Counted from the stretch's first letter, positions 41,297 to 51,673 are shown. The stretch: 58,597 nucleotides of DNA from Comamonadaceae bacterium (GCA_947479935.1 CANKBG010000014.1:1-58597), one strand, 5' to 3'. A program made the numbers and translations. Notes: generated by a model from the letters alone, not told the origin.

Positions 41297-42412
41297 ATGC
41301 CACAGCATCCCCTGCACCTCGCTTCTATACCTATTTTGATCTTTCCTCTTATTTTGGGCTTGGCTGCTTGTTCTCCCAAGCAGCAGGCGCCAGAACCCAT
41401 GCGTTCTGTGAAATTGTTAACCGTTGGCTCATCTGATTTGAGCGTGCAGGGTGAGTACGCGGCCGAGGTGCGAGCTCGCACTGAAAGCAGATTGGGCTTT
41501 CGTGTGGGCGGCAAGATTTTGGTTCGTCAAGCTGAAGCCGGTCAACGCGTTCAAGCAGGGCAGGTGTTGGCTGAAGTGGATGTGCAAGACCTTGCACTTG
41601 CGGCGCAAGCTGCGCAAGCCCAGGTCATAGGTGCCCGAGCCCAGCGTGATTTGGCAGCTTCCGACTTTAAGCGCTACGAAGCGCTGCTGGCGCAAAACTT
41701 CATCAGTGCAGCTGAATTGGAAAGACGCTCAGCAAGCCTCAAGGCCGCGCAGTCTTTGTTGGATCAAGCCATTTCGCAAGCCCAATCGCAAACCAATCAA
41801 GCGGGCTATGCCAAATTGCTGGCCACCACTTCAGGTATTGTCACAGGTGTCGAAGCCGAACCAGGTCAGGTGGTCTCAGCAGGTCAGCCAGTGGTTAGAT
41901 TTGCGCAAGATGGACCTCGCGATGCCGTGTTTGCGGTGCCTGAGCATGTGGTGGGCCGCCTCAAATTGGGACAAAAAATGACGGTCATGGTGGGCAACAC
42001 AACGCAAACCATTCCAGGCCGTGTGCGAGAAATAGGTGCCAGTGCCGATCCTGCCACCCGAACCTTCACGGTCAAATTGGCTTTGGAAAAATCAGAGTCC
42101 TTGCCCTTGGGCATAACCTTGAATGTGCAAGCCCCCCAATTGGCAGTCAGCCAATCGGATGTGATCAAAGTGCCGACCAGCGCATTGCGCCAAGAGTCCA
42201 ATCAAACAACCGTATGGGTCTACGACTCCCAAACCTCCAAGGTGCTTCCCCAAGTTGTTCAGGTTGCAACCGCGGATGGCAATGACGTGGTCATTGCCTC
42301 GGGTTTGAAGCCAGGCCAACAAGTTGTGAGCGCAGGCGTGCATGTGTTGTCGCCAGGCCAAAAAGTGACGGTCTACAACGCCGCCACCCTGCCAACACCC
42401 GCCGCAAAGTAA
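41297..42412 (+). CDS. RND efflux periplasmic adaptor lipoprotein
   Basis: This membrane fusion protein of about 371 residues has lipoprotein signal FPLILGLAACS (lipobox Cys), a lipoyl domain (GFRVGGKILVRQAEAGQRVQAGQ and the matching TTSGIVTGVEAEPGQVV), a helical hairpin and beta-barrel domains. It joins the RND pump to an outer-membrane channel. I start at ATG 41297, with GGA seven bases upstream, rather than TTG 41285. It is followed 3 bp later by the pump gene. No outer-membrane channel gene accompanies them. Confidence 0.92.
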   Translation: MPQHPLHLASIPILIFPLILGLAACSPKQQAPEPMRSVKLLTVGSSDLSVQGEYAAEVRARTESRLGFRVGGKILVRQAEAGQRVQAGQVLAEVDVQDLALAAQAAQAQVIGARAQRDLAASDFKRYEALLAQNFISAAELERRSASLKAAQSLLDQAISQAQSQTNQAGYAKLLATTSGIVTGVEAEPGQVVSAGQPVVRFAQDGPRDAVFAVPEHVVGRLKLGQKMTVMVGNTTQTIPGRVREIGASADPATRTFTVKLALEKSESLPLGITLNVQAPQLAVSQSDVIKVPTSALRQESNQTTVWVYDSQTSKVLPQVVQVATADGNDVVIASGLKPGQQVVSAGVHVLSPGQKVTVYNAATLPTPAAK

Positions 42413-42415
42413 ATC

Positions 42416-45400
42416 ATGCGCACAGAACCAAAATCGGGTTTTAACCTGTCCAAGTGGGCACTCGACCATCCCGCTCTCACACGTTATTTGATGTTGGTAT
42501 TGATGCTTTTAGGCGTCTTTGCTTTTTTCAATTTAGGTCAAGACGAAGATCCTCCCTTCACATTTCGCGTGATGGTCGTCAGGGCCTATTGGCCGGGTGC
42601 AACTGCCCAACAAATGGCAGAGCAAGTAACCGACAAACTGGAGCGAACACTTCAGGAAGTGCCATTTGCAGACAAGATTCGCAGTTACTCCAAACCGGGC
42701 GAATCGCAAATTATTTTTCAGGTCAAAGACTATTCCAAGCCCTCAGAGGTGGCCCATATTTGGTACACCGTGCGCAAGAAAATTGGGGACATGCGCGGAA
42801 GTTTGCCAGCCGGTGTGGTAGGTCCTTTTTTTGTAGATGATTTTGGTGATGTTTATGGTGTCATTTATGCCTTACAAGCTGATGGCTTTACACCTGCAGA
42901 AGTGAAGAAATTTGCTGACGATGTCAGGCAAAAAATCTTACGCGTTCAAGACGTTGCCAAGGTAGAACTTTTCGGTGTGCAAGATGAAAAAGTTTTCATT
43001 GAAATTTCACAAAAGAAATTGGCCGCGATGGGCATTGACATGGGGGCCGTCATTGGGCAGTTGGGGCAGCAAAATGCGGTTGAGTCAGCGGGCACTTTGA
43101 ATCTTCCCAAAGATGCAATTCAACTTCGTGTCAATGGTCAATTCAATGACTTAGATGCGCTCAGGAAGATGCCCATTCGCGGCATGTCGGGGCAGCAAAT
43201 TAAACTAGGTGATCTGGGTACCATCAAGCGAGATTACATCGACCCGCCACAAGTCAAGGTTCGTCACAACGGTGAAGAAGTCATTGGTTTGGGTGTCTCC
43301 ATGGCCAAAGGTGGCGACATCATTGATCTGGGCAAAGCGCTCAAAGTCAGTATCGCGAGCATTGAAAAGTCACTGCCAATCGGCGTGAAATTGGTGCAAG
43401 TACAAGATCAACCTCAAGCCGTCTCCACTTCGGTCAATGAGTTTTTGAAAACATTGATTGAAGCAGTGGCCATTGTGCTAGCCGTGAGTTTCTTGGCGCT
43501 GGGTTTGCACAAGCGGCCGGGCATCCATCCTTTATGGCGCAGATGGACCTTGGACATTCGGCCTGGCTTGGTGGTGGGCATTACGATTCCGCTGGTGTTG
43601 GCAGTCACATTTTTAGCCATGGATTATTTCCACATTGGGCTGCACAAAATTTCATTGGGCTCGCTCATCATTGCTCTGGGATTGTTGGTTGACGACGCCA
43701 TCATTGCCGTCGAAATGATGGTTCGAAAAATGGAGGAGGGCTACGACAAAGTCCGTGCAGCCACCTTCGCCTACGAACTCACGGCCATGCCGATGCTGAC
43801 GGGCACGCTCATTACTGCGGCAGGCTTTTTGCCCATTGGTTTGGCCAAATCCTTAACGGGTGAATACACCTTTGCCATTTTTGCCGTCACCGTGATTGCG
43901 TTGCTCATCAGTTGGGTGGCCTCTGTTTATTTTGTCCCTTACTTAGGGACTTTGCTTTTGAAAGCACCGCCCCATATTTCAGGATCTGAAGAGACGGTCA
44001 TTCATGAAATGTTTGACACACCGTTTTATCAATTCTTTCGAAGTGCGGTCACTTGGTGCGTGATCAACAAATGGAAAACAATTGTCATCACTTTGGGTTT
44101 GTTTGTGTTGGGCATAGTGGGCATGGGTAAAGTTCAGCAACAATTTTTCCCTGATTCCAGTCGCCCCGAAATCATGGTGGAAATGTGGTTGCCTGAAGGC
44201 GCCAGTTTTGTTGCCAACGAGGAAGTTGCCAAGCGAATTGAAAAACGATTGATGTCTGAGCAAGGCGTGAACTCGGTGAGCACTTGGGTGGGCTCTGGGG
44301 TGCCGCGTTTTTACTTGCCACTTGATCAAATATTCCCACAGTCCAATGTTTCCCAGTTGATCGTGGTGTCCAAAGATTTGAAAGTCAGAGAATCGCTGCG
44401 AGTTAAATTGCCAGCCATCTTGGCCTCAGAATTTCCTGAAGTTCGCGGGCGCGTCAAATTGTTGCCCAACGGCCCTCCTGTTCCCTATCCAGTGCAGTTT
44501 CGGGTGGTTGGCGTCGATCCATTGGCGCTGCGCTTGAAAGCGGATGAGGTAAAGGCGGTCATGCGCACCAATTCCAATACCCGCGGCGTCAATGACAACT
44601 GGAATGAATCTGTCAAAGTCATTCGATTGGAAGTCGATCAAGCCAAAGCGCGCGCTTTGGGTGTGACCAGCCAATCCATTGCGCAAGCTTCCAGAACCAT
44701 CGCTTCTGGTTCGACCATTGGTCAATTTCGCGATGGCGATAAGCTCATTGACATAGTCATCAGGCAACCTCAGTCTGAACGCGATGCCATCACCGATTTA
44801 GCGGGTGCCTATGTGCCAACCACTTCAGGTAAATCGATCCCTCTTTTGCAAATTGCTAAGCCTGTTTTCAATTGGGAACCTGGCGTGATGTGGCGTGAAG
44901 GACGCAGCTATGCGATCACTGTCAATGCAGATGTGATTGAGGGCATTCAGGGCGCTACAGTGAGTCAGCAGTTGTTGCCTGAATTGAAAAAATTAGAAGC
45001 CCAATGGCAGGAAACGGATGCTGGCGAGTACCGCATCGAAGTAGCGGGTGCCGTGGAGGAAAGTTCCAAAGGTTCCGCCTCGATTGCAGCAGGGATGCCG
45101 CTCATGTTGTTTGTGACCTTCACCCTTTTGATGCTCCAACTTCAAAGCTTCAGCCGTGCCTTGCTGGTGTTCCTCACAGGGCCCCTGGGTTTGGCCGGCG
45201 TAGCGGGCGCCTTGTTGGTTCTTGATCGGCCTTTTGGTTTCGTGGCCTTATTGGGGGTCATTGCGCTCATGGGCATGATTCAACGCAACTCGGTCATCCT
45301 GATCGATCAAATTGAACAGGACAGAGCCGCAGGCGTTCCCGCCTGGGAAGCCATTGTGGAGTCAGCTGTGAGGCGATTGCGACCTATTGTGCTCACGGCT

Positions 45401-45568
45401 GCGGCCGCCGTCTTGGCCATGATTCCCCTTTCACGAAGCGTTTTTTGGGGCCCCATGGCCGTGGCCATCATGGGTGGTTTGATCGTGGCGACGGCGCTGA
45501 CATTGTTGGCTTTACCGGCCATGTATGCCGCATGGTTCAAGGTGGCGCCGCCCCCAAAAACGGTCTAA
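42416..45568 (+). CDS. RND-family multidrug efflux pump (AcrB-like)
   Basis: This 1050-residue proton-driven inner-membrane transporter has twelve predicted helices in two halves and two large periplasmic domains. The proton-relay pair of Asp is in helix 4 (LGLLVDDAIIAVEMM). The helix-11 region GVIALMGMIQRNSVILIDQI and the N-terminal helix are typical of the HAE-type family. It probably exports toxic amphiphilic compounds together with the preceding adaptor, but the drug spectrum cannot be inferred. No terminator is visible before tRNA-Leu. Confidence 0.93.
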   Translation: MRTEPKSGFNLSKWALDHPALTRYLMLVLMLLGVFAFFNLGQDEDPPFTFRVMVVRAYWPGATAQQMAEQVTDKLERTLQEVPFADKIRSYSKPGESQIIFQVKDYSKPSEVAHIWYTVRKKIGDMRGSLPAGVVGPFFVDDFGDVYGVIYALQADGFTPAEVKKFADDVRQKILRVQDVAKVELFGVQDEKVFIEISQKKLAAMGIDMGAVIGQLGQQNAVESAGTLNLPKDAIQLRVNGQFNDLDALRKMPIRGMSGQQIKLGDLGTIKRDYIDPPQVKVRHNGEEVIGLGVSMAKGGDIIDLGKALKVSIASIEKSLPIGVKLVQVQDQPQAVSTSVNEFLKTLIEAVAIVLAVSFLALGLHKRPGIHPLWRRWTLDIRPGLVVGITIPLVLAVTFLAMDYFHIGLHKISLGSLIIALGLLVDDAIIAVEMMVRKMEEGYDKVRAATFAYELTAMPMLTGTLITAAGFLPIGLAKSLTGEYTFAIFAVTVIALLISWVASVYFVPYLGTLLLKAPPHISGSEETVIHEMFDTPFYQFFRSAVTWCVINKWKTIVITLGLFVLGIVGMGKVQQQFFPDSSRPEIMVEMWLPEGASFVANEEVAKRIEKRLMSEQGVNSVSTWVGSGVPRFYLPLDQIFPQSNVSQLIVVSKDLKVRESLRVKLPAILASEFPEVRGRVKLLPNGPPVPYPVQFRVVGVDPLALRLKADEVKAVMRTNSNTRGVNDNWNESVKVIRLEVDQAKARALGVTSQSIAQASRTIASGSTIGQFRDGDKLIDIVIRQPQSERDAITDLAGAYVPTTSGKSIPLLQIAKPVFNWEPGVMWREGRSYAITVNADVIEGIQGATVSQQLLPELKKLEAQWQETDAGEYRIEVAGAVEESSKGSASIAAGMPLMLFVTFTLLMLQLQSFSRALLVFLTGPLGLAGVAGALLVLDRPFGFVALLGVIALMGMIQRNSVILIDQIEQDRAAGVPAWEAIVESAVRRLRPIVLTAAAAVLAMIPLSRSVFWGPMAVAIMGGLIVATALTLLALPAMYAAWFKVAPPPKTV

Positions 45569-45632
45569 ACCCGAGGATCTAAACCATGGTTAAAATAGAA
45601 GGTTGACCAATCAACCCATATCGATGGGACCC

Positions 45633-45719
45633 GCGCGGGTGGCGAAATTGGTAGACGCACCAGGTTTAGGTCCTGACGGTAGCAATACTGTGCGGGTTCG
45701 AGTCCCGCCCCGCGCACCA
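45633..45719 (+). tRNA. tRNA-Leu (anticodon TAG)
   Basis: An 87-base leucine tRNA folds with acceptor pairs GCGCGGG/CCCGCGC, a long variable arm (class II), a GGTTCGAGTCC T-loop region and anticodon TAG at 45667–45669. The CCA end is encoded (45717–45719). A short hairpin (GGTTGA-CCAA-TCAACC, 45601–45616) precedes it. The trigger factor gene follows 19 bases later. Confidence 0.95.
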
Positions 45720-45738
45720 CTTATTAAAAGAGAAGATC

Positions 45739-47052
45739 ATGGCAGTTACTGTTGAAACATTGGAAAAATTGGAACGCAAAATCAGTTTGTCACTGCCTGT
45801 GACTGTCATCCAATCTGAAGTCGATGCCCGTTTGAAGAAAATTGCTCGCACCGTCAAAATGGACGGTTTCCGTCCAGGCAAAGTGCCCATGAATGTGGTG
45901 GCACAACGCTACGGTTATTCAATTCAGCACGAAGTCATGAACGACAAAGTGGGTGAGGCGTTTGCCATTGCCGCCAACGAAGCCAAAGTGCGCGTTGCCG
46001 GCCAGCCCCGAATTTCTGAAAAAGAGGGTGCGCCCGAAGGTGAGTTGGCGTTTGATGCCATCTTTGAGGTCTATCCTGAAGTTAAATTGGGTGACTTGAG
46101 TGCTGCTACCGTTGAAAAACTAAACTCAGAAGTCACTCCTGAAGCCATTGACAAAACCATTGATATTTTGCGCAAGCAACGCCGCACCTTTTCGCAGCGT
46201 GCTGCCGCAGACGCAGCCATCGAGGGCGACCGCGTCACGGTTGATTTCGAAGGCAAGATCGACGGCGAAGTGTTCTCTGGTGGCAAAGCCGCAGACTTCC
46301 AATTCTTGGTTGGCGAAGGCCAAATGTTGAAAGAATTTGAAGAAGCCGTGCGCGGCATGAAAAATGGTGAAAGCAAAACTTTCCCTTTGGCATTCCCTGC
46401 CGATTACCACGGCCAAGACGTGGCCGGCAAAACAGCCGACTTCATGGTCACTGTGAAGAAAATCGAAGCAGCCCATTTGCCTGAAGTCAATGAAGCCTTG
46501 GCCAAGTCATTGGGCATTGCAGACGCATCGGTTGAAGGCTTGCGTGCAGACATCCGCAAAAATCTCGAGCGTGAAGTTAAATTCCGTTTGCTAGGTCGCA
46601 ACAAGCAAGCTGCCATGAATGCCTTGGTTGAAAAAGCTGAGCTCGACTTGCCCAATTCCGTCGTGCAAAACGAAGTAGAACGTTTGAAAGAGGGCGCTCG
46701 TGCCGATCTCAAACAACGCGGCATCAAAGACGCCGACAAAGCCCCCATTCCAGACGAAATTTTCCGTCCACAAGCCGAAAGCCGCGTGCGCATGGGCCTA
46801 GTGGTTGCGGAGTTGGTCAAGGCCAATGCCTTGACTGCCACCGAAGCTCAAATCAAAGCCCACATTGAAGAACTGGCTTCCAGTTATGAGCGTCCAGAAG
46901 ATGTGTCACGTTGGTACTATGGCGATCAGCAACGTTTGGCAGAAGTAGAAGCCGTAGTCATTGAAACCAATGTCTCTGACTTCATCATGTCAAAAGCCAA
47001 GGTCACTGAAAAAACCATTACCTTTGACGAATTAATGGGCCAACAAGCCTGA
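45739..47052 (+). CDS. tig: Trigger factor
   Basis: This 437-residue ribosome-associated chaperone and peptidyl-prolyl isomerase binds nascent chains at the exit tunnel. The ribosome-docking signature GFRPGKVPMNVV is near residue 45. The FKBP-type isomerase domain (about 150–245) includes GDRVTVDFEGKIDGEVFSGG, and a helical C-terminal chaperone domain follows. An AGAGAAG ribosome site is just upstream. It is the first gene of the tig–clpP–clpX–lon protein quality-control cluster. Confidence 0.97.
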   Translation: MAVTVETLEKLERKISLSLPVTVIQSEVDARLKKIARTVKMDGFRPGKVPMNVVAQRYGYSIQHEVMNDKVGEAFAIAANEAKVRVAGQPRISEKEGAPEGELAFDAIFEVYPEVKLGDLSAATVEKLNSEVTPEAIDKTIDILRKQRRTFSQRAAADAAIEGDRVTVDFEGKIDGEVFSGGKAADFQFLVGEGQMLKEFEEAVRGMKNGESKTFPLAFPADYHGQDVAGKTADFMVTVKKIEAAHLPEVNEALAKSLGIADASVEGLRADIRKNLEREVKFRLLGRNKQAAMNALVEKAELDLPNSVVQNEVERLKEGARADLKQRGIKDADKAPIPDEIFRPQAESRVRMGLVVAELVKANALTATEAQIKAHIEELASSYERPEDVSRWYYGDQQRLAEVEAVVIETNVSDFIMSKAKVTEKTITFDELMGQQA

Positions 47053-47099
47053 TCAATTCTGAGCCTACAAATCTGACCCAGCCTTAGTTTGGAAACATC

Positions 47100-47708
47100 A
47101 TGAACTCACTCGACATTCAAGCATTGGGCAATGTGCCCATGGTGATTGAAACATCAGGACGCGGCGAGCGTGCCTACGACATTTACTCTCGCTTGCTCAA
47201 AGAGCGTGTGATCTTCTTGGTGGGTGAGGTAAACGACTACACAGCCAACTCGGTAGTGGCCCAGTTGCTGTTCTTGGAAAGCGAAAATCCTGAAAAGGAC
47301 ATCTCGTTTTACATCAACTCGCCTGGCGGCTCGGTCAGCGCTGGCATGGCCATTTACGACACCATGAACTTCATCAAGCCCGACGTGTCCACACTGTGCA
47401 CCGGCATGGCGGCCAGCATGGGCGCCTTTTTGTTGTCTGCTGGCACCAAGGGCAAGCGCTTTTCACTGCCCAATTCCAAGGTCATGATTCACCAGCCTTT
47501 GGGCGGCACCCGCGGCCAAGCCACCGAAATTGAGATTCATGCCCGTGAAATCCTCAAAACCCGTGAGCAATTGAACCGAATCCTGTCTGAAAACACCGGA
47601 CAACCCCTGGAAAAGATCCAGTTGGACACCGAGCGTGACTACTATTTGTCGGCTGACGAATCCAAAGAATACGGTCTGATTGACCAAGTTATCTCAAAAC
47701 GTCCCTGA
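47100..47708 (+). CDS. clpP: ATP-dependent Clp protease proteolytic subunit
   Basis: This 202-residue serine peptidase forms the tetradecameric chamber used with ClpX or ClpA. The catalytic triad reads Ser106 (GMAASMGAF), His131 (MIHQPLGG) and Asp180 (TERDYYLS). The [14 protein letters not shown] segment is typical. A short N-terminal propeptide is expected. It is followed by two tandem terminator-like hairpins before clpX, so clpX is probably also transcribed from its own promoter. Confidence 0.97.
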   Translation: MNSLDIQALGNVPMVIETSGRGERAYDIYSRLLKERVIFLVGEVNDYTANSVVAQLLFLESENPEKDISFYINSPGGSVSAGMAIYDTMNFIKPDVSTLCTGMAASMGAFLLSAGTKGKRFSLPNSKVMIHQPLGGTRGQATEIEIHAREILKTREQLNRILSENTGQPLEKIQLDTERDYYLSADESKEYGLIDQVISKRP

Positions 47709-47722
47709 GACGCAACAAACTG

Positions 47723-47754
47723 GGGCATAAAGTAGCATTTATGCCCTGTTTTTT
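47723..47754 (+). terminator. Intrinsic terminator after clpP
   Basis: GGGCATAAA, loop GTAGCA and TTTATGCCC form a perfect 9-bp stem followed by TGTTTTTT. It lies 14 bases after the clpP stop codon. Confidence 0.75.
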
Positions 47755-47758
47755 GAAG

Positions 47759-47795
47759 ACGGCGCGCCCTTTCCGGGAGAGCGCCGTTTTTCTTT
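47759..47795 (+). terminator. Second terminator-like hairpin between clpP and clpX
   Basis: ACGGCGC and GCGCCGT pair across a 15-base loop that itself contains complementary CCC/GGG, and TTTTCTTT follows. It starts only a few bases after the first terminator, so the clpP–clpX gap carries two hairpins in series. Confidence 0.65.
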
Positions 47796-47832
47796 CGTTA
47801 TCATAGGGAAATAGAACCACAGGGCGTTGTTT

Positions 47833-49098
47833 ATGGCCGATAAAAAAGGCTCAGTTTCCGAAAAGAATTTGTATTGCTCGTTTTGCGGCAAAAGCCAGCA
47901 CGAGGTGAAGAAACTCATCGCAGGACCTTCCGTCTTCATTTGCGATGAATGCATTGATTTGTGCAACGACATCATCCGTGATGAATTGCCCGCCACTGAA
48001 ATTGCCAAAGATGCGAAAAATGGACTGCCAACGCCTTTGGACATCAAAACCAATTTAGACAATTACGTCATTGGCCAAGAAAAAGCCAAGCGCACTTTGG
48101 CCGTGGCTGTTTACAACCACTACAAGCGTTTGCGCCACAAAGAAGGTGCAAAAAAAGAAGAAGTGGAATTGGCCAAGAGCAACATCTTGCTCATTGGCCC
48201 TACTGGCTCTGGCAAAACTTTGTTGGCTCAAACTTTGGCACGCATGCTCGATGTGCCTTTCGTCATGGCCGATGCCACCACACTCACAGAAGCTGGTTAT
48301 GTGGGCGAAGACGTTGAGAACATTGTTTCCAAGTTGCTACAAAGCTGCAACTACGATGTTGACCGTGCTCAGCGCGGTATTGTTTACATCGATGAAATTG
48401 ACAAAATTACACGCAAATCAGACAACCCCTCCATCACGCGTGATGTGTCGGGTGAGGGCGTGCAGCAGGCCTTGCTCAAGTTGATTGAAGGCACCATGGC
48501 AAGCGTGCCTCCGCAGGGCGGCCGCAAGCACCCCAACCAAGATTTCTTGCAAATTGACACTACCAATATTTTGTTCATTTGTGGTGGCGCCTTTGCAGGG
48601 TTGGAAAAAGTCATTGAAAACCGCACAGAAGCATCGGGCATTGGTTTCAGTGCGGTGGTGAAAAGCAAGAAGCAGCGCTCACTCACTGAAGTTTTCACAG
48701 AAGTTGAGCCCGAAGATTTGATCAAGTTCGGCCTGATTCCAGAGCTAGTGGGCCGCATGCCTGTGTTGGCCACTTTGTCCGAACTCACAGAAGAAGCCTT
48801 GGTTCAAATTTTGACTGAACCCAAAAATGCGTTGGTGAAACAGTTTGGCCAATTGCTGAACATGGAAGGCGTCGAGTTGGAAATTCGCCCAGAAGCCTTG
48901 CATGCCATTGCCAAAAAAGCGCTGAACCGTAAAACAGGTGCGCGCGGACTGCGATCCATTTTGGAGCAGGCCCTCATTGACACCATGTTTGACTTGCCCA
49001 ACGCCAGCAATGTGGAAAAGGTGGTGGTCGATGCGTCCACCATTGAGGACAACCACACCCCTTTACTAGTCTACCGAGAGTCGGCCAAGCAAGCTTGA
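47833..49098 (+). CDS. clpX: ClpX unfoldase, ATP-binding subunit of ClpXP
   Basis: This 421-residue AAA+ hexameric unfoldase feeds proteins to ClpP. The N-terminal zinc-binding domain has [10 protein letters not shown] and CDECIDLC. The ATPase has Walker A GPTGSGKT, Walker [10 protein letters not shown], the pore loop GYVGEDVE and the sensor region [11 protein letters not shown] start at ATG 47833 (MADKKG). A TTG two codons earlier is in frame but unlikely. The lon gene follows after 105 bases. Confidence 0.97.
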   Translation: MADKKGSVSEKNLYCSFCGKSQHEVKKLIAGPSVFICDECIDLCNDIIRDELPATEIAKDAKNGLPTPLDIKTNLDNYVIGQEKAKRTLAVAVYNHYKRLRHKEGAKKEEVELAKSNILLIGPTGSGKTLLAQTLARMLDVPFVMADATTLTEAGYVGEDVENIVSKLLQSCNYDVDRAQRGIVYIDEIDKITRKSDNPSITRDVSGEGVQQALLKLIEGTMASVPPQGGRKHPNQDFLQIDTTNILFICGGAFAGLEKVIENRTEASGIGFSAVVKSKKQRSLTEVFTEVEPEDLIKFGLIPELVGRMPVLATLSELTEEALVQILTEPKNALVKQFGQLLNMEGVELEIRPEALHAIAKKALNRKTGARGLRSILEQALIDTMFDLPNASNVEKVVVDASTIEDNHTPLLVYRESAKQA

Positions 49099-49203
49099 AA
49101 TTTTTTCCAGCCCACCCTCTGACCCCGATGAAAAACCCTACTCACGCAAGGCTTGAAATCGGAACTTCAGGGGCCACTTATCCCCCATACACAAGGGAAA
49201 CAC

Positions 49204-51636
49204 ATGTCTGGACATACACCTCTGCCCGCTGAATTGCTCGACCTACCGATGTTGCCTTTGCGCGATGTCGTGGTTTTTCCCCACATGGTCATCCCTCTGT
49301 TTGTGGGACGCCCCAAGAGCATCAAAGCCCTTGAAAGCGCCATGCTTACCGATCGCCGCATCATGTTGGTGGCGCAAAAAACGGCCGCCAAAGATGAGCC
49401 TGAAGCCACCGACATGTTTGAAGTCGGCTGCGTGTCGACCATTTTGCAAATGCTCAAACTGCCTGACGGCACCGTCAAGGTCTTGGTAGAAGGCCAGCAG
49501 CGTGCCAAAGTGAAAACCATTGTCGATGGTGAGGCGCACTTTGTGGCCACTGTGGTGCCCGTTGAAATGGCGGTAGAAAAGGCCGAGCAAAGCAGCGAAA
49601 TTGAAGCCTTGCGCCGCGCAGTGATGCAGCAGTTTGACCAGTACGTCAAACTCAACAAAAAAATTCCACCAGAAATTCTGACGTCCATTTCCAGCATCGA
49701 TGAACCTGGCCGCTTGGCTGACACCATTGCAGCGCACTTGCCGCTTAAGTTAGAAAACAAACAACTGGTGCTTGACTTGGCCAGCATTCGAGACCGTTTG
49801 GAAAATCTCTTTACGCAGCTAGAGCGTGAAGTGGATATTTTGAATGTGGACAAAAAAATCCGTGGCCGCGTGAAGCGCCAGATGGAAAAAAATCAGCGCG
49901 ATTTTTATTTGAATGAGCAAGTCAAGGCCATTCAAAAAGAACTCGGTGAAGGCGAAGAGGGGGCCGACATCGAAGAGATAGAAAAGAAAATCAAAGCCGC
50001 CAAAATGCCAGCTGAGGCGCGCAAAAAAGCTGACGCTGAGTTGAAGAAACTCAAACTCATGTCGCCCATGTCGGCAGAAGCTTCTGTGGTGCGCAACTAC
50101 ATTGAAGTACTAACCGCATTGCCATGGAGCAAGAAGACCAAAATCAAACACGACTTAGGCAATGCCGAAGTCGTTTTGAACGAAGACCACTACGGTCTCG
50201 AAAAAGTCAAAGACCGCATCATGGAATACCTCGCTGTTCAGCAGCGCGTAGACAAAGTGAAGGCGCCTATTCTCTGTTTGGTGGGCCCGCCGGGTGTGGG
50301 TAAAACTTCATTGGGCCAATCCATTGCAAAAGCCACGGGCCGCAAATACGTGCGCATGGCTTTGGGCGGTATGCGCGATGAAGCCGAAATTCGAGGCCAC
50401 CGCCGTACTTACATTGGCGCCATGCCTGGCAAGGTGCTCCAAAGCTTGAGCAAGGTAGGTACACGCAATCCTTTGTTCTTGTTGGACGAGATTGACAAGC
50501 TGGGCACCGACTTCCGCGGTGATCCATCCAGTGCATTGTTAGAGGTTTTAGACCCCGAACAAAATCACACATTTGGCGATCACTATGTCGAAGTTGATTT
50601 TGATTTGAGCGACGTGATGTTTGTGGCCACTTCAAATTCCATGAACATTCCTTCTGCGCTGTTAGATCGCATGGAAGTGATTCGTTTGTCGGGCTACACC
50701 GAAGACGAAAAAACCAGTATTGCCATTAAGTACCTGCTGCCTAAACAGCTCAAAAACAATGGTGTGAAGCTTGAAGAACTCAATATCAGTGATGCCGCTG
50801 TGCGCGATGTGGTTCGGTACTACACCCGTGAGGCAGGCGTGCGATCACTCGAGCGCGAGTTGTCCAAAATATGCCGCAAAGTGGTCAAGAGTTTGTTGCT
50901 TAAACAAATGACTGCACCCGTGCTGGTCACGCCAGACAACTTGAATGATTTCTTGGGTGTGCAAAAGTACACCTACGGCCGCGCTGAAGCGCAAAACCAA
51001 GTGGGCCAAGTGGTGGGCTTGGCGTGGACCGAAGTGGGTGGCGATTTACTCACCATTGAAGCCGCGCTCATGCCAGGTAAAGGGGTGATCACTCGCACAG
51101 GTTCTTTGGGCGATGTGATGAAAGAATCTGTAGAGGCTGCTCGCACTGTGGTGCGCAGTCGTGCACGCATGTTGGGCATCAAAGACGATGTGTTTGAGAA
51201 AAAAGACCTGCACATTCACGTGCCCGATGGCGCCACGCCCAAAGATGGACCCAGTGCTGGCGCGGCCATGACCACGGCCATGGTGTCGGCCATGACCGGT
51301 ATTCCTGTACGAGCCGATGTGGCCATGACGGGTGAGATTACTTTGCGTGGTGAAGTCACAGCCATTGGCGGTTTGAAAGAAAAACTGTTGGCAGCTTTGC
51401 GCGGCGGCATTAAGACGGTTTTAATTCCGGAAGACAATGTGAAAGACCTTCAAGACATTCCTGAAAATGTGAAGAATGGCCTTGAAATTGTGCCTGTGAA
51501 ATGGCTTGATAAAGTGCTGGAATTGGCCTTAGAAAAGATGCCTCAACCTTTGCCCGACGAAGACCCTGTTGCCGTTGAAGCGCCTGTGGCCACAGAGGCA
51601 AAAACAGCAACAAAGGCTGGGGCGGTGAAGCATTGA
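49204..51636 (+). CDS. lon: Lon ATP-dependent protease
   Basis: This protease of about 810 residues degrades misfolded and short-lived regulatory proteins. The N-terminal substrate domain starts LPMLPLRDVVVFPHMV. A central coiled coil precedes the AAA+ domain with Walker A GPPGVGKTSLG and Walker B FLLDEIDKLG. The catalytic dyad is Ser684 (DGPSAGAAM) and Lys727 (GGLKEKL). The start at 49204 has AAGGGA five bases upstream. The open frame extends to 49153 without a better site. The last ~40 residues are an Ala/Val/Glu-rich tail (VAVEAPVATEAKTATK). Confidence 0.97.
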   Translation: MSGHTPLPAELLDLPMLPLRDVVVFPHMVIPLFVGRPKSIKALESAMLTDRRIMLVAQKTAAKDEPEATDMFEVGCVSTILQMLKLPDGTVKVLVEGQQRAKVKTIVDGEAHFVATVVPVEMAVEKAEQSSEIEALRRAVMQQFDQYVKLNKKIPPEILTSISSIDEPGRLADTIAAHLPLKLENKQLVLDLASIRDRLENLFTQLEREVDILNVDKKIRGRVKRQMEKNQRDFYLNEQVKAIQKELGEGEEGADIEEIEKKIKAAKMPAEARKKADAELKKLKLMSPMSAEASVVRNYIEVLTALPWSKKTKIKHDLGNAEVVLNEDHYGLEKVKDRIMEYLAVQQRVDKVKAPILCLVGPPGVGKTSLGQSIAKATGRKYVRMALGGMRDEAEIRGHRRTYIGAMPGKVLQSLSKVGTRNPLFLLDEIDKLGTDFRGDPSSALLEVLDPEQNHTFGDHYVEVDFDLSDVMFVATSNSMNIPSALLDRMEVIRLSGYTEDEKTSIAIKYLLPKQLKNNGVKLEELNISDAAVRDVVRYYTREAGVRSLERELSKICRKVVKSLLLKQMTAPVLVTPDNLNDFLGVQKYTYGRAEAQNQVGQVVGLAWTEVGGDLLTIEAALMPGKGVITRTGSLGDVMKESVEAARTVVRSRARMLGIKDDVFEKKDLHIHVPDGATPKDGPSAGAAMTTAMVSAMTGIPVRADVAMTGEITLRGEVTAIGGLKEKLLAALRGGIKTVLIPEDNVKDLQDIPENVKNGLEIVPVKWLDKVLELALEKMPQPLPDEDPVAVEAPVATEAKTATKAGAVKH

Positions 51637-51639
51637 TAG

Positions 51640-51673
51640 AATTTTTGAGAGGCATTTAAATTTCTCAAAAATT
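51640..51673. terminator. AT-rich hairpin after lon
   Basis: AATTTTTGAGA (51640–51650) and TCTCAAAAATT (51663–51673) are perfect 11-base arms with a 12-base loop, starting 3 bases after the lon stop. The stem is AT-rich and the following bases are not a T-run, so it may stabilise the 3' end or terminate weakly in either direction. Confidence 0.4.

Noticed and set aside
47071-49130. Further copies of the CTGACCCC repeat at 47072 (ATCTGACCCA) and 49120 (CTCTGACCCCGATG)
   Set aside because: They lack the AATTA half and are short enough to occur by chance; not counted as members of the element.
49152-49188. Heat-shock (sigma-32) promoter for lon: CTTGAAA at 49152 and CCCCAT at 49183
   Set aside because: The spacer is about 24 bases instead of the usual 13–16, and the -10 would place the transcription start next to the ribosome site only ~10 bases before the start codon.
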